A DNA stretch of 64,000 nucleotides, taken from the NCBI GenBank assembly GCA_944548615.1, contig OX155962.1, positions 2,501 to 66,500 of the forward strand, written 5' to 3'. This stretch comes from Micropterix aruncella. Lineage: Eukaryota; Arthropoda; Insecta; Lepidoptera; Micropterigidae. Each line of letters starts with the position of its first letter. The first letter of the stretch is position 1. The position numbers were made by a program, and so were the translations under genes. Positions 1 through 15,720 of this stretch are shown piece after piece. The notes under the pieces were generated by a model, which worked only from the letters and a program-made list of their open reading frames with translations, did no database searches and was not told the origin of the DNA.

Positions 1-1796
<1,796 letters not shown>

Positions 1797-2965
1797 GATT
1801 GTAAATGTGTAAATTATTATTTTTTCAAATTGAAATTATGTTTATCACTAAATAAATGAAATGATAAAATAATGAAAGGGCACTTATCTGGTCTGTGGTG
1901 ACCAGGAGTGACTCCACGCCTTTTTCGTTTTCTCTTCTCTCAGTATTTGCGGTTTCCTACTGTGGTATTCGAACCTTTCTACTTTATCCTACAGCGGCGA
2001 CACAACAATGCGAAAGACGAGAATGAATGCTGGAAAATAATAGGCGATTAGTGTTTCTTAAATATTAATGATTTTTATAAAATGTATATCAATATTCGGC
2101 TCAGCCGTCGTCAAGATATATGACATTTCTGAAATCGAACAATTCGTTGAAAATTTAAATTCAAGGAATCGAACAAAAAGAAATGGATTAATAATATTTT
2201 ACACGATTTAGTTAAGGTACCATAACCAACCGTGCAAAACGTTATTTTAAAATGAATGATTATAAATTAAAAGAAAAAGCATTTGATGATTATGATAATA
2301 TGATAAACCTTATTAATTTTGCCTATTGAGACCGGAACCTTTGCAAGCGCCTAAAATATAAATATAAGCCAATTCCCAAGATTTGACGTCCCTTTCTTTT
2401 GCATTATCCCCAAGGCATTTTATTATTTTAACTTTAAAACATTGATCAAAAGATAAATTATGCGCCCTGGCATGCAAAGATATTGGGAGTTGGCTTTCAT
2501 TTCCTACACTAGCCCTATGATTATTTAGTCTAATATTAAGTGGTGTTGTTGTTTCACCGATATAAAAGGCATCACAAGTCCTGCACAGAAGTTGATATAC
2601 TATATTTTTTGAAATACAACTGCAATGAAAGGGAACCCTGTAACTATTAGTAGTATTTGGACTGGTAAAAAAAGGACTTAGATCTAACAGAGGACAAGTT
2701 TTACAACGTGGACGACCACAAGGTTGAAGCCCAAAAGTATTATTACCAATAGAGAAATTTTGATTATTTTTTGTTTTGTTTAATATTGATCTAATATTAG
2801 GTGGTCTGCGGAAAGATAAAATTGGCGGTGAATCTAAGAGATCCTTAGTGGATGCATCATTAGAAATGATGGGGAATAAATCAGATAATATATCTCGCAG
2901 TTTCTCAGCACCAGGAAAATAAGTGGTGCTAAGAAAGATTTTATTATTATTATTATTTTTATTTA
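1797..2965 (-). mobile_element. 5'-truncated Penelope-like element, 3' part
   Basis: The minus strand carries the C-terminal GIY-YIG part of a PLE (2313-2952) followed by about 510 bp of 3' sequence that ends in the (TA)n array. It is clearly homologous to the longer PLE at 22.3-24.9 kb but diverged, so it represents an older copy or sister subfamily. The 5' end breaks off in AT-rich sequence near 2965, before the reverse transcriptase core. Like the other PLE copies in the window it abuts (TA)n. Confidence 0.85.
2313..2952 (-). pseudogene. PLE polyprotein C-terminal fragment (GIY-YIG endonuclease)
   Basis: An open frame without a start codon runs to the stop at 2313-2315. It contains the Cys-rich stretch PCGRPRCKTCP, then VYQLLCRTCDAFYIGET, which matches the GIY-YIG endonuclease of PLEs (VYQLL and FYIGE as the two halves of the motif), and ends in SWELAYIYILGACKGSGLNRQN, near-identical to the C-terminus of the 669-residue PLE protein at 22.9-24.9 kb. 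No stop or frameshift is visible in this part. The RT domain is missing, so the copy cannot be autonomous. PLE proteins couple an RT related to telomerase with this endonuclease. Confidence 0.85.
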
Positions 2966-3153
2966 TATTAAGTTTATATAAGGATATATATAAATATATA
3001 TATATCCTTTTTATTTTTTATTCAGATTGCCGAATATATGTGATCTAAAAACTAGAGAGCTAGCTGCCCTGGAACAAGTCCTGGCACTTAGTTGGGCAGC
3101 AGCAGTACATAAATGCTAATGCTCATATCGGCCGTGTTCAATTTTAATTTTAA

Positions 3154-6255
<3,102 letters not shown>

Positions 6256-6259
6256 TCAT

Positions 6260-7014
6260 GTTATGTACGCAATAAACAGCCGCGATATCTTTACTCGATT
6301 ATGACGTGGTCCCGTAACCGGCATGTTCATTCAACACGGGCACGTGAACAACTTGCTATAATACCCAAGCACAAAACTACACATTTCCAGTGCAGCTTTT
6401 CGTATTATTCTGCGGTTGTATGGAATCGGTTGGGAATGGCTTTGCGATCGAAATCAATTGCAGTATTTAAGGACCACTTTAAAATTTTATTATTAAAGGA
6501 AGATATTTAGATGTCATAATTTTATTTTATTTTAAAATAACTATTGCTAATTGGATTATTACCATTGTCTTTGTTTATTTATTAATTCGTAACGTGATTA
6601 TTTGATGTTAAATATTTTGATTTTGATTAATTTTGATTTAGGTATTATATGTAGATTATTAAATTTATGTAATTACGTTATTTTCTTTTAATATCATTTG
6701 ATATTAAATATCTTTAATTTGATTATTTCGATTTGTGTATTTATTGGATTATGATTATTTGGATTTTTTATTTTAAGATTTATTTAATTTGGTTATTTTA
6801 TTTTTAAAATCATATATGTACCAATAATTAATAGGTGTGTCCTGTAAACCAGGATAAGAGATATCCTGAGGATACCCCTAATTTGCAGCGTTTGTAGCTT
6901 TATTTCATAGTCTTTGTCTATTTATAGTTTTAATTTTTAATCTGTGTGTTCTTGTTTTTTGTATATGTTTTTTATAACAGCTGCAAATAAATAAATAAAT
7001 AAATAAATAAATCT
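6260..7014 (+). mobile_element. CR1/Jockey-like LINE, 3' end remnant
   Basis: The reading frame around 6300-6510 gives RNRHVHSTRAREQLAI..., then SYYSAVVWNRLG and KSIAVFKDHFKILLLKED. This is the usual C-terminus of CR1/Jockey-type LINE proteins (...SRTS/ARE...-WN.LP-...S...FK..LK..L). It is followed by about 475 bp of AT-rich 3' UTR and an (AAAT)n tail at about 6986-7014. RT and endonuclease domains are missing, as is common for 5'-truncated LINE copies. The 8958-9252 remnant has a similar end and 3' UTR. Confidence 0.75.
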
Positions 7015-7239
7015 TAGTATTTCTGCAAGTAACGATATTGTGCAATAAATTAATAAACTCAGTATCAGTACCAATTTATTCATTTAGAATATACAATAAA
7101 AGCATGCCGTAATAACAACTTAAATATAGTTATTGCACATTAGAATTCGTCACTTGTTAAATATATTTACATATTTGATTTTAATAATATTAAAATTAAA
7201 AATCACATTAGTATTATTATTATAAAGCATATCCGTTGT

Positions 7240-8133
7240 TGATTTTGGTAGGGTAGCTAATCTAATCGAGCGGCTGGGTTCGTAACACAATATATAGAAT
7301 TGAGTGGAGGAGAGCAGGGAGTTGATCCATTCTACATGAGGAGAGTTGATCCATTCTACATGAGGAGAGTTGATCCATTCTACTACGAAGAGGAGAGGTC
7401 CTAATGTTGAGCCCTGAGGCACACCGATGTTTACTATTTCACATTTCGATTGCTCAGCCTTTTCCTCAATTCCATCAATTATTTTAATCTCCACCACTTG
7501 CTGCCTGTTTTGTAGGTACGATTTAATGAGTGAATTGGCCACTCCTCTAATTCCATAGTGGTTTAGCTTGTCTACCAGGGTATTGATGTTTATACATTCG
7601 AATGCTTTGCTTAGATCGCAGAACAGTCCTGCTGAAAGCATCTTCTTGTTTCGACTATTCTCAATCATGAAACATGCATACACCGCGGCATCCTGTGTAG
7701 ATTTTTTTTTGTCCGGAATCCATATTGACTGTCTGAAATGACCACAAATTTTTCAAGGAAACCATTTAGTCGTTTTTCGGTGACCTTCTCCAAAATTTTT
7801 GAGAAATTGCTCAGTAGGGCTACGGGTCGATAATTTTCTACGCTCGTGGGATCGCCCTCTTTTATATATCGGTGTAATCTTGGCTACTTTATGACAATCT
7901 GGAAATATTTCCTCTGAAAAGCTTAAATTGTAAAGATATGTTAGTCAAGGTGCCAGTACACGTTTATGGATTTTAATGACGCTAACAGGTATATCATCGA
8001 GACCAGTTGATTTTTTGTTCTTTGAAGAATCGATGCATTTTTCTATTTCTTGATTGTTGATTGATAGTTTGATTCTCATTAAATGTAGTCTATGTAGAAC
8101 TCTTTGGATGCTTTCTATTTTTCTAGTTTTCAT
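7240..8133 (-). pseudogene. LINE reverse transcriptase remnant (Jockey/CR1-like)
   Basis: Read on the minus strand this covers RT motifs in order: KKSTGLDDIPVSVIK near 8000, a NYRPVALLSNFSKILEKV block near 7810, SQYGFRTK near 7715, GLFCDLSKAFECIN near 7620 (motif A), and IVNIGVPQGSTLGPLLF near 7420 (motif B). A frameshift falls in the T-run at about 7705-7713. Motif C is missing because the copy ends near 7300. At 7318-7385 a 24-bp segment is present three times in frame, giving EWINSPHV repeats. Flanks are unrelated AT-rich sequence. Dead copy. Confidence 0.8.
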
Positions 8134-8385
8134 ATATTTTCATTATTGAATTGCTGATTCTCTATGTTTTTCATTATTTCTGTTTATTTTTATTTTTCTA
8201 GTTTTTATGTCTTTGTTATTTTTTATTTCTATGTTTTTATTCAATATTAGTTTTTTATACACCTTTTTTATAATTTGAAATGTAATTTTATTTGTAGAAA
8301 TACCATTTTTTTATATGTAATTTCTATACCCAGATCGGGTTTTTGAAAATAAATTTTTCTTATTTCTTATTTATTATTTCATAAG

Positions 8386-8890
8386 TAGGAGCGAGCGAAA
8401 TGCCACTTGTCACAGTCGGTTAAATTGCATATAAGAGAGTCTTCAGGGGGGTAAACGCTTTTATCTGCGGCCTAGTACACATGTATGCGCGTAAAAAGGC
8501 CTTTTAGGCCCGCGTGTTCGCATGTGGCTAAACGTATCTTTTCATTTGGTAAACAATGAGTGAAGGCGAGAGAGCGGACTGAAATGGTGAGGAGAGCGAG
8601 GACCAATTCAAAGCGCTTAATCCGCGGCAGTCTTTTTGAAGCTTATCGCGTGATGGAGTGCTATGCGGCTCGCGTCGAGTGTATTCGGATGAAAGAACTC
8701 GCACGCGCAAAGTTGAAGTTTCCTATTATTTTAGTTGGGTACTTATCTAGTCATCATCCCTTAACCCCATACGACGGCCGGTCACTTTTTAGTCAATAGC
8801 GACTGAGTTAGTGCAGTGTTGAGGCTGAACCCTCTAACGTCTAAGCGGTTTCCTGTAATTTTGTATCTAACGCATACAATATGTAGGGAT
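8386..8890. other. Unassigned block of balanced base composition
   Basis: This block is less AT-rich than its surroundings. It contains CATATAAGAGAG near 8430 followed by TCTTCAGG, which could be a TATA box and initiator. Overlapping short ORFs of 60 and 79 codons lie on the two strands but resemble nothing I know. It could be a 5' leader of a transposon or an unannotated promoter; I cannot choose. Confidence 0.25.
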
Positions 8891-8957
8891 TTGCTCAAGA
8901 AAAATATTATAACAAAATTAAAATGGCTACACACGAAAATGGCTTCTAAAATTGGGT

Positions 8958-9252
8958 TTCACTACTATTCTGCGGTTGTATGAAATCAGATTGCAGCGAT
9001 ACCACGGTCAACTTCATTTTCTTCAAAATTCAATATAAGCAAATACTTACATACGTTTGACGGCTAGGAACTCTAATGATATGTCCTAGAAATAAGGTTA
9101 GCTGATCTGAGGACATCCCTATTTACAGCATTTGTAAAGTCATCGTGAGGTATTTGTCATTATACATAAAGTTTTAGGAATTTAGTATATATGGTATATA
9201 CCTTTTCCTGTATTTTTTTAATTATGCAAGTAAACGTAAATAAATAAATGGT
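8958..9252 (+). mobile_element. LINE 3' end remnant, same family as 6260-7014
   Basis: ACTATTCTGCGGTTGTATGAA at 8961 matches the VVW segment of the LINE C-terminus at 6410. The following text, including CTGAGGACATCCCTATTTACAGC near 9100, parallels the 3' UTR at 6860-6900. It ends in AAATAAATAAATG at 9240-9250. The coding part is frameshifted and very short. Confidence 0.6.
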
Positions 9253-9262
9253 AGAGCGACCG

Positions 9263-9936
9263 TGTGAGGAACCACCCCTCACTAGACTCCAAGTTGTTCG
9301 GTGTGAGGTGGTGGTATCAACTTACGAGTTATCTCCGTATTGAAAGGCGGCTTTGAATGAAGCAGAAGGTATAAATTTATTGAATCGATTGAAAGTTTGA
9401 TATTGCCAGTTATAACGCTTCCCGAATAGGTTATGTTGTCGCGAGTGTATTGATGCGCGAGTGTATTGATCCTCATCCATATACGAGGGTATATGGATGA
9501 GGATTGTATTGGCACTCCTAGTATCTTGTACTGGGCACGGCTCGAGTCTGTGGGATTGTAGACTGATGCTTCGTGACTGGGAAAGATAAGGAAAGGAAAT
9601 CAAGGAGCCGGACTCGTTGAGCGACCTCGTGAGAGGGGTACCGAGTATGCCGTCGCAACCTTGGGGGAGGTGATCACTCGAGGAATGATCTGTGACCGAG
9701 AAGCCGGGACACCGAAGTGTGCCGTCGCTATCTTGGAGACATGACCATTCGAGGAATGATACTTTGGTTGCTTTTTCGCCGGTTTATATAGGCCGGGAAA
9801 TAATGCAATCCGAAATATTCCGTGTAAAAGTATTGTTTCATCGTGCTGATTCATCGCTACACGAGTCAAAATAATAGCTGAATTTTGTCAGTGTATTTCA
9901 CTGGAAATCGATGCATTTGTTGATCGCATGTAACCG
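9263..9936 (+). mobile_element. Partial LTR related to the solo LTR at 36.8-37.3 kb (inverted)
   Basis: The segment from TGTGAGGAACC at 9263 to GATCGCATGTAA near 9936 matches the reverse complement of 36774-37284 over most of its length. Examples are GGTGTGAGGTGGTGGTATCA, GGCACGGCTCGAGTCTGTGG and GAAATCGATGCATTTGTTGA. This copy is longer because about 130 bp near 9610-9760 carries an imperfect internal duplication. It lacks the outer TGTTACA end, so it is truncated. The short ORFs on both strands here are not recognisable proteins. Confidence 0.65.
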
Positions 9937-11600
9937 CCTAGTCAATATTTAAATTAGGCCTATTGGAAACGCCTCAACTACATACTTGGTATTTCAGGCT
10001 AATGACTCCAAATTTGAATATAAAATATATTAATTGTAGCTCTTTACAACTTTTGGTAAAGTATCGTTTTGTTTCCGCGTGTATAACATTTCTTTTAATA
10101 TTTCGAAAAGACGACAACTTTAGCGTAACTTTCAATTCCCTATAGCCTCAAATAAACGAAAGTGACCAAGCTACCCACAAGAGGAAGTCTAATTGGAATT
10201 GGCCTAATTGTTCTTGAGTTCGACTGACAGAAGGACAGATAGGTAGAAATGGCCTATTATAATGAACATATCGGATGTAACAAACGACTGCCAAATTTTT
10301 CGCCTACTGTTGTCCTAAAGTAGGATGACGCAATTTTAAGCCGTTGAGCTAATATAAGTACCTATCCAGATGTGTATATTGTAGGTAGAGTAGGTATGCA
10401 CTAGGAAAGGTGCGCCTTAAGAATGTAGGTGGATTAAAATGGAACAAGAGCTTTCATTTGCAGTAAGACTGGGGTTCGTGACAAAGGCGCTTTCACTTCG
10501 TAGACGAATAAAGTTCTTTGACGGAGAGAAATAAAATTTACGAGCTCAAATAAAATAATCAGGCGAACACGCATCGACTGCCGCCGAATATGTACCAAAC
10601 GCCGCCCGGCGACCACAATATATTATACTGTTTCTCCACAGAAATAAAATACCACGACCGCGACTCGTAACCACTCCTAAGTCTATACTGCATGACAAAT
10701 TAACTCGTTAAGTATTAAAATGAATAAATTTTACTACGCGTATGAAAAGAGAGTTTTCATGAGTTATAACTACGTATGATAGACATATATTTTCTGATGA
10801 AGCCTGTATACTTGGTGTTCGCGACAGCACGATAATCCTTTCACAGGGTAACTGTACCTTGAATTAAACGAAAAAAAATAGAAAAAAATATGTTATCTGG
10901 AGGTGGAACATAAAACACCGTTTCTTCGGTAAACAAGGATTAAATTTATAAAAGTTGTAGATGGCTTTCAATTTAGTTCTTTTTATAAAATCTAAAATAA
11001 TTAGAAACAAAGCTAAAATAAATAAGAAACATCAATATTTATTTTTAGTTTTACATACAGAGTATTATACCTTTTTTTAAATTTACATATACATTGAATT
11101 GCATGAGCACGACAGAAAATGAATTGACAATTAAGAAAATGCCGTTGTATGCTTCTAAAGTTATATACACATATGTCTGAGCCCACGTTACATAGCGCAT
11201 ACATTAAACGAAAGGACTATCGTACTATTATGCTAAGCAAAGAGCAGCCGAGACCGCCTTGCTAGGCACCCCTGTGTTAAGGCGAGCTCACTTAAAAAGA
11301 TACTCGTGCTATTGCAATCCTTTCTTACATGTATAGTCAGGCATCTAACCTGACCTACGCGGGAGGTTCTGTTTCCCTATTTTTTGTTGAAATGAAAAAA
11401 GTGCTAATTGATGTGTTACATAGTGGTAACTGTAAACGACAGTTGTATATATTATATAATTATATTACTGGCAGCATTGAGAAACTCAATTCAAGCAAGT
11501 TTTATGTCAGTGAATAGTGATTCCACGAAAACGAGAAAAATACTGTAACTATTCTGATCATAGCTAGCTGATTCACAAGAGGCCATCATATTAGGAGTGG
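9937..11600. other. No gene or clear repeat seen
   Basis: AT-rich sequence with only short ORFs (about 60 codons) that resemble nothing known to me. The stretch 10440-10620 is more GC-rich but shows no splice or coding pattern I can defend. Confidence 0.5.
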
Positions 11601-11601
11601 A

Positions 11602-14600
11602 TTCTTCTTCTTCTTCTTCATCAGCGCGTATTCGCCCACCGTTGGGCATACGCCTCTCCAATCACTCTCCACCCGGATCGGTTGTCCGTTTCCCTCATCC
11701 AGACTGGTCCAGCTGTCTCCTTAATGTCATCGGACCATCGGGCCGGTGGTCTGCCCACACTTCTTCTGCCTAGCCGGGGTCTCCACTGCAAAACGCGCTT
11801 GCTCCACCGTTCGTCGTGTTGTCGGGCCACATGGCCGGCCCAAGCCCACTTCAGCTTGGCCACTCTTTGACCCACGTCGACCACCTTCGTGCGCTGTCTG
11901 ATGAGCTCGTTTCGGACTCGATCGCGCAACGATATGCCAAGCATGACTCGCTCCATGTTACGCTGCACCACCTTAAGCTTGTAGATCATCCCAGCAGTCA
12001 GTGTCCATGTCTCACAAGCATATGTCATAGCCGGTAACACACACTGAATATACACCTTTGTCTTGAGCGATTGGGGAATTCTGGACTTCAGCACGAAGCT
12101 CAGCTTCCCGAAGGCTGCCCATCCCAATTGTTTTCTTCGCTTTATCTCTGCCATCATCGAGTCCCGGCCGAGCTTTATCACCTGTCCTAGGTATGTGTAC
12201 TCCTGCACCTGCTCCAGCGGTTGTCCATTCAATGAAATGGGATTCGGTGTGAGATCGGCTTTCGCCATACCCTTTGTCTTGTCCATGTTCATCTTAAGAC
12301 CCGTTCGCAGGGACGCGTGATATAGTTGCTCCAGCATGAGTTGTAGGTCTTCGGCACATTCAGCGATTATAACTATATCATCCGCGTAGCGCAGATGATT
12401 GAGATACACGCCGTCAACGTTGATTCCCTTGCCACTCCAGTCCAATGTCTTGAATATATCCTCCATAGCGTTGGTGAACAGCTTAGGGGATATAACGTCA
12501 CCTTGTCGGACTCCTCTTTGGATTGGTATAGGGTCTGTTAGTTCTTTCAGCTGTACGGTCATTGTTGCCGCTTTGTACAAGCTCTTCAGGATCTGTATAT
12601 ACCGGTAGTCTATATGACATCGATGTAGCGATTCGGTGACTGCCCAGTGTTCTATGGAGTCGAATGCTTTTTCATAATCGACGAAGGCAAGATAAAGGGG
12701 CCTATTGTATTCTTCGGACTTTTGGATAACCTGCCGAAGTGTGAAGATGTGGTCGATCGTTCCAAAACCCTTCCGAAATCCTGCCTGTTCCCTGGGTTGA
12801 TATTCATCCAGTCTTTGTGTCAAGCGTGTAGTCAGGATTTTGGAGAATACTTTGTACACCTGACTTAAAAGTGAAATAGGACGATAATTTTTCAGAAGGG
12901 TCTTATCGCCTTTCTTATGGAAGAGGACAACGATGCTGTTAGTCCAATCCTTGGGTACTTCACCAGTGAACAAGACCTCGTTGAACAGCAGACTTAGCTC
13001 CTTTACGATAGCTCTGCCTCCAGCTTTTAGTAATTCCACAGTAATGCCGTCCTCACCCGGAGCCTTGAACTTCTTGGTGCGCTTCAGTGCTTGCTTCACT
13101 TCATACGTACTAATTTCAGGAATATCTTCCGTGTAGTGTCGCTTGATAGGCGCACGCCTGTCGCTTAAATCAAGGGCAGTGGGCTGTTGTGTGGTGGTTG
13201 AGTATAGATCACTGTAGAATTTCTCTGTGATTTTCTTGATCTCACAGAGGTTACTTGTCGGGTTGCCGCTGTTAACTCTCAGGGTGTTTAAGTCGTTTCC
13301 TCTGTTATTTCGCTGGAACACTTTTAGACCCCGATTTTTCTCTATGAGCTCCTGGATTTTTAGTGTATTCTTTTTACGAATTTCACGCTTGAGAGTCTTG
13401 TGAATTTTTCTGTTTAGCTCCCGGTGTGCATTGCTATTGAAGTCATCGGCTGCGAACTTACGGCGTTCCTTCATCATGTTCGCCACGCTTTCTGGAAACC
13501 CAGATGATGGTTTTGTTACTCGCTTGAACTGTTCTTTTGCTGTATCCGTCAGGATCTTTGTAAAACGGTTGTATTTCGATTGGAGGTCATCTTCGAAATG
13601 TTCGATCGCTGTTCTTTTCAGGGATTCTTCGAGGGATTTCTCAAACCTTTCGTTGATGCCATCTGGAACATACAGCTTGCTCAGCTTTTTTCGAACAAGT
13701 TTGGCCCTTTCCAGCTTCGTGTTTAACACGATCGTTCCTCGGACAAGTCTGTGATCGCTGCCTGTCTGGAATCGATTGAGCACTGTGATATCAGTGAAAA
13801 TGTGCTTGTTGTTGGAGATAATGAAATCTATCTCGTTTTTCACATTTCCGCCCGGGCTCACCCATGTCCACTTTCTTTTGGGCTTCTTCTGGAAGTGCGA
13901 ATTCATCGCAAATAAGTTGTTTGCTGCGAGATAGTTTAGTAGCGTTTCTCCACGTGGGTTCCGAATGCCTATTCCATGAGGCCCTATACAGGTATCTATC
14001 CCCTCTCGTCTTGTGCCAATCTTAGCGTTGAAATCACCCATAATTATAACGTAATGAGAGCTTCCTTTCTTCATCGCTTTGGATATGTCTTCGAAGAACG
14101 TCTCTACTTCTTCGTCACTATGTGTGCTGGTTGGTGCATACACCTGGATGATTTTGAGGGAGTACTTTTTGTTAATTTGTACGACAGTATAGGCTACGCG
14201 AGATGAAATGCTGCTAAGTTCGGTTATGTGCTTCGCAAGATTGCAGCTTACTATAAATCCCACACCGCCATATGCCGAGTTTTCCTCACCTCTGTAGTAA
14301 AACAGGTCACCCGACTGGAGCCTTATGGTCCCTTCTCCCTGTCGCCTAGTTTCGCTCAGTCCGACTATGTCGTAGTTTATAAGTGCTAGTTCTTTCTGTA
14401 TCTCCTCTAGTATTGCTTCATCTCTCAGAGTTCTTACATTATACGTTGCCAGTGTCAGTTTGGTTTGGCAGCCTGATCGTACCCAGAGATTCTTAGCACC
14501 CCCTGCCTCACCGTTACCGTAACCGCTGCCGTGGCTTGGGCTAGTGGGGATGCTGGGGACTAGGGGCCGTGGTAAGGTTGTACTGTTCATTGTGATTGGA

Positions 14601-14700
14601 GGTATTTAGCCCGATACCCGCCACGTCGGCCACACGTCTTGGCGAGCTCCACACTTTCAGAAAATATCTACATTTCCTAGGCTTGTGGCAACCTGGTCTG
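11602..14700 (-). mobile_element. RTE-type non-LTR retrotransposon, apparently full-length
   Basis: A single long ORF (11621-14590) occupies nearly the whole element. Its TGA stop is followed at once on the minus strand by a (GAA)n run (11602-11619), that is, almost no 3' UTR and a microsatellite tail. That layout is typical of the RTE clade. The 5' boundary is not defined by the sequence; I place it loosely at 14600-14700. I found no convincing target site duplication. Confidence 0.8.
11621..14590 (-). CDS. RTE-type endonuclease-reverse transcriptase (989 aa)
   Basis: A single-ORF LINE protein that nicks the target and primes reverse transcription from it. The N-terminal APE-type endonuclease spans about residues 45-285: TYNVRTL (N51), GLSETRR (E80), GDFNAKIG (D186/N188) and SDHRLV (D279/H280), all core residues present. 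The reverse transcriptase spans about 500-780: NYRPISLLSQVYK (569-581), FVDYEKAFDSI (motif A, D638), GVRQGDVISPKLF (motif B, 693-705) and YADDIVII (motif C, 735-742). The C-terminal part contains the VGRPPARWSDDI segment common in RTE-type insect elements. No internal stop or frameshift is visible, so the copy may be young and coding-competent. The Met at 14590 is the first in frame after a Pro/Gly-rich leader; an internal start is possible. Clade assignment is from motif style, without alignment. Confidence 0.9.
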   Translation of the reverse strand: MNSTTLPRPLVPSIPTSPSHGSGYGNGEAGGAKNLWVRSGCQTKLTLATYNVRTLRDEAILEEIQKELALINYDIVGLSETRRQGEGTIRLQSGDLFYYRGEENSAYGGVGFIVSCNLAKHITELSSISSRVAYTVVQINKKYSLKIIQVYAPTSTHSDEEVETFFEDISKAMKKGSSHYVIIMGDFNAKIGTRREGIDTCIGPHGIGIRNPRGETLLNYLAANNLFAMNSHFQKKPKRKWTWVSPGGNVKNEIDFIISNNKHIFTDITVLNRFQTGSDHRLVRGTIVLNTKLERAKLVRKKLSKLYVPDGINERFEKSLEESLKRTAIEHFEDDLQSKYNRFTKILTDTAKEQFKRVTKPSSGFPESVANMMKERRKFAADDFNSNAHRELNRKIHKTLKREIRKKNTLKIQELIEKNRGLKVFQRNNRGNDLNTLRVNSGNPTSNLCEIKKITEKFYSDLYSTTTQQPTALDLSDRRAPIKRHYTEDIPEISTYEVKQALKRTKKFKAPGEDGITVELLKAGGRAIVKELSLLFNEVLFTGEVPKDWTNSIVVLFHKKGDKTLLKNYRPISLLSQVYKVFSKILTTRLTQRLDEYQPREQAGFRKGFGTIDHIFTLRQVIQKSEEYNRPLYLAFVDYEKAFDSIEHWAVTESLHRCHIDYRYIQILKSLYKAATMTVQLKELTDPIPIQRGVRQGDVISPKLFTNAMEDIFKTLDWSGKGINVDGVYLNHLRYADDIVIIAECAEDLQLMLEQLYHASLRTGLKMNMDKTKGMAKADLTPNPISLNGQPLEQVQEYTYLGQVIKLGRDSMMAEIKRRKQLGWAAFGKLSFVLKSRIPQSLKTKVYIQCVLPAMTYACETWTLTAGMIYKLKVVQRNMERVMLGISLRDRVRNELIRQRTKVVDVGQRVAKLKWAWAGHVARQHDERWSKRVLQWRPRLGRRSVGRPPARWSDDIKETAGPVWMRETDNRSGWRVIGEAYAQRWANTR

Positions 14701-15260
14701 GTTACTTAATCGTCGATTTTGCACTATATTCATTATTTAATTATTTTTTATTGCTGAGAAAAAATTCAAAATATGTTGACACATAGAATTTAAAATTAGA
14801 ATTGTACCTACTATTTAAAAATCGTGGAGGTATGTTCAAATTTTCCATTGACATGGTAGTCGAAATTAGCTGTATATATCTCTCGATGCTATCCGCATAT
14901 ATCCAGTCAGATTTACTCAGCCAGATTTACACACCTTCATAGAGACATCACTATACAAGTTTGCTAGGAATTCTTTCAAAATTATACTGTGCGCTGATTT
15001 TAACGTCAATTTTTTAAAGAAATGCGATAAATGTCATACATTACATGAATCTTTGTCTGTCTTATAATTTAATCAGAACCATAGACTTATCGTTCCAAGT
15101 AAATAAATAGTCACAACGTAAATATATCAAATCTCATATGTTTCTGTTTGCGGTCACCTAATTCCAATAAAACGGATATATACTTTATAACTGACAAACT
15201 AGAAGTTGTCCAGCCCACTAAATTTCTAAAACTAGAATCAGATCGAAACTTACAATGGTC
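14701..15260. other. AT-rich spacer, no gene seen
   Basis: Only short AT-rich sequence between the RTE and the mariner remnant; no coding pattern or repeat recognised. Confidence 0.5.
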
Positions 15261-15264
15261 GGAT

Positions 15265-15720
15265 CATTTAAACGATGTTTTCATCACTTCTTGCCGTTGA
15301 GGGGCGTCCTGAACGGGGTTGACCTTCAATTGACATTTCTCCATTTTTAAAATGTGAAAACCACTCAAAGACTCTGGTTTTACTTGGCAGCATCCCAATA
15401 AGCAGTCTTAAGCATTACAATAGTTTCCGTGGCCGATTTCCCCAAAAAGAAACAAAATTTCACAGCCGCGCGCTGCTCTCGATAATCTGCCATCACTTTT
15501 TCGCCGAAATTGAAAAAGTTGTTTTACAAAAAAAAACTCTCACGGGCGAACCGATGCACTCACAGTGACACAATTTTGTACACTGACTCAGGGGGAGTGA
15601 CCGTAACGGACACCTAATCGAACAATGGGTTCCACCACTCTTCTTCCCCACTGCAGTCCAATTCCCGTTTTTTTTGGGTCCCCCCAAGTACATTGAAAAA
15701 TTTATCATAATATTTGTGGA
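15265..15720 (-). mobile_element. Mariner-family DNA transposon, 5' fragment
   Basis: The minus strand shows a mariner 5' UTR and the first part of a transposase gene starting at 15493. The 5' side, around 15660-15720, reads GTACTTGGGGGGACCC, a plausible terminal inverted repeat region. The rest of the transposase, including the catalytic D,D34D part, and the other terminus are absent, so this is a truncated relic. Confidence 0.75.
15268..15493 (-). pseudogene. Mariner transposase N-terminal fragment
   Basis: From the ATG at 15493 the frame reads MADYREQRAAVKFCFFLGKS and continues to about residue 36, where a TAA interrupts it (near 15385). A one-base shift restores homology: TRVFEWFSHFKNGEMSIEG followed by QPRSGRPSTARSDENIV. 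This is the paired helix-turn-helix DNA-binding region of mariner transposases, with its hallmark RSGRPST linker. Homology ends at about 15268. The fragment cannot catalyse transposition. Confidence 0.85.

Noticed and set aside
11682..14206. Plus-strand ORFs of 60-107 codons over the RTE
   Set aside because: Shadows of the minus-strand RTE ORF, without motifs.
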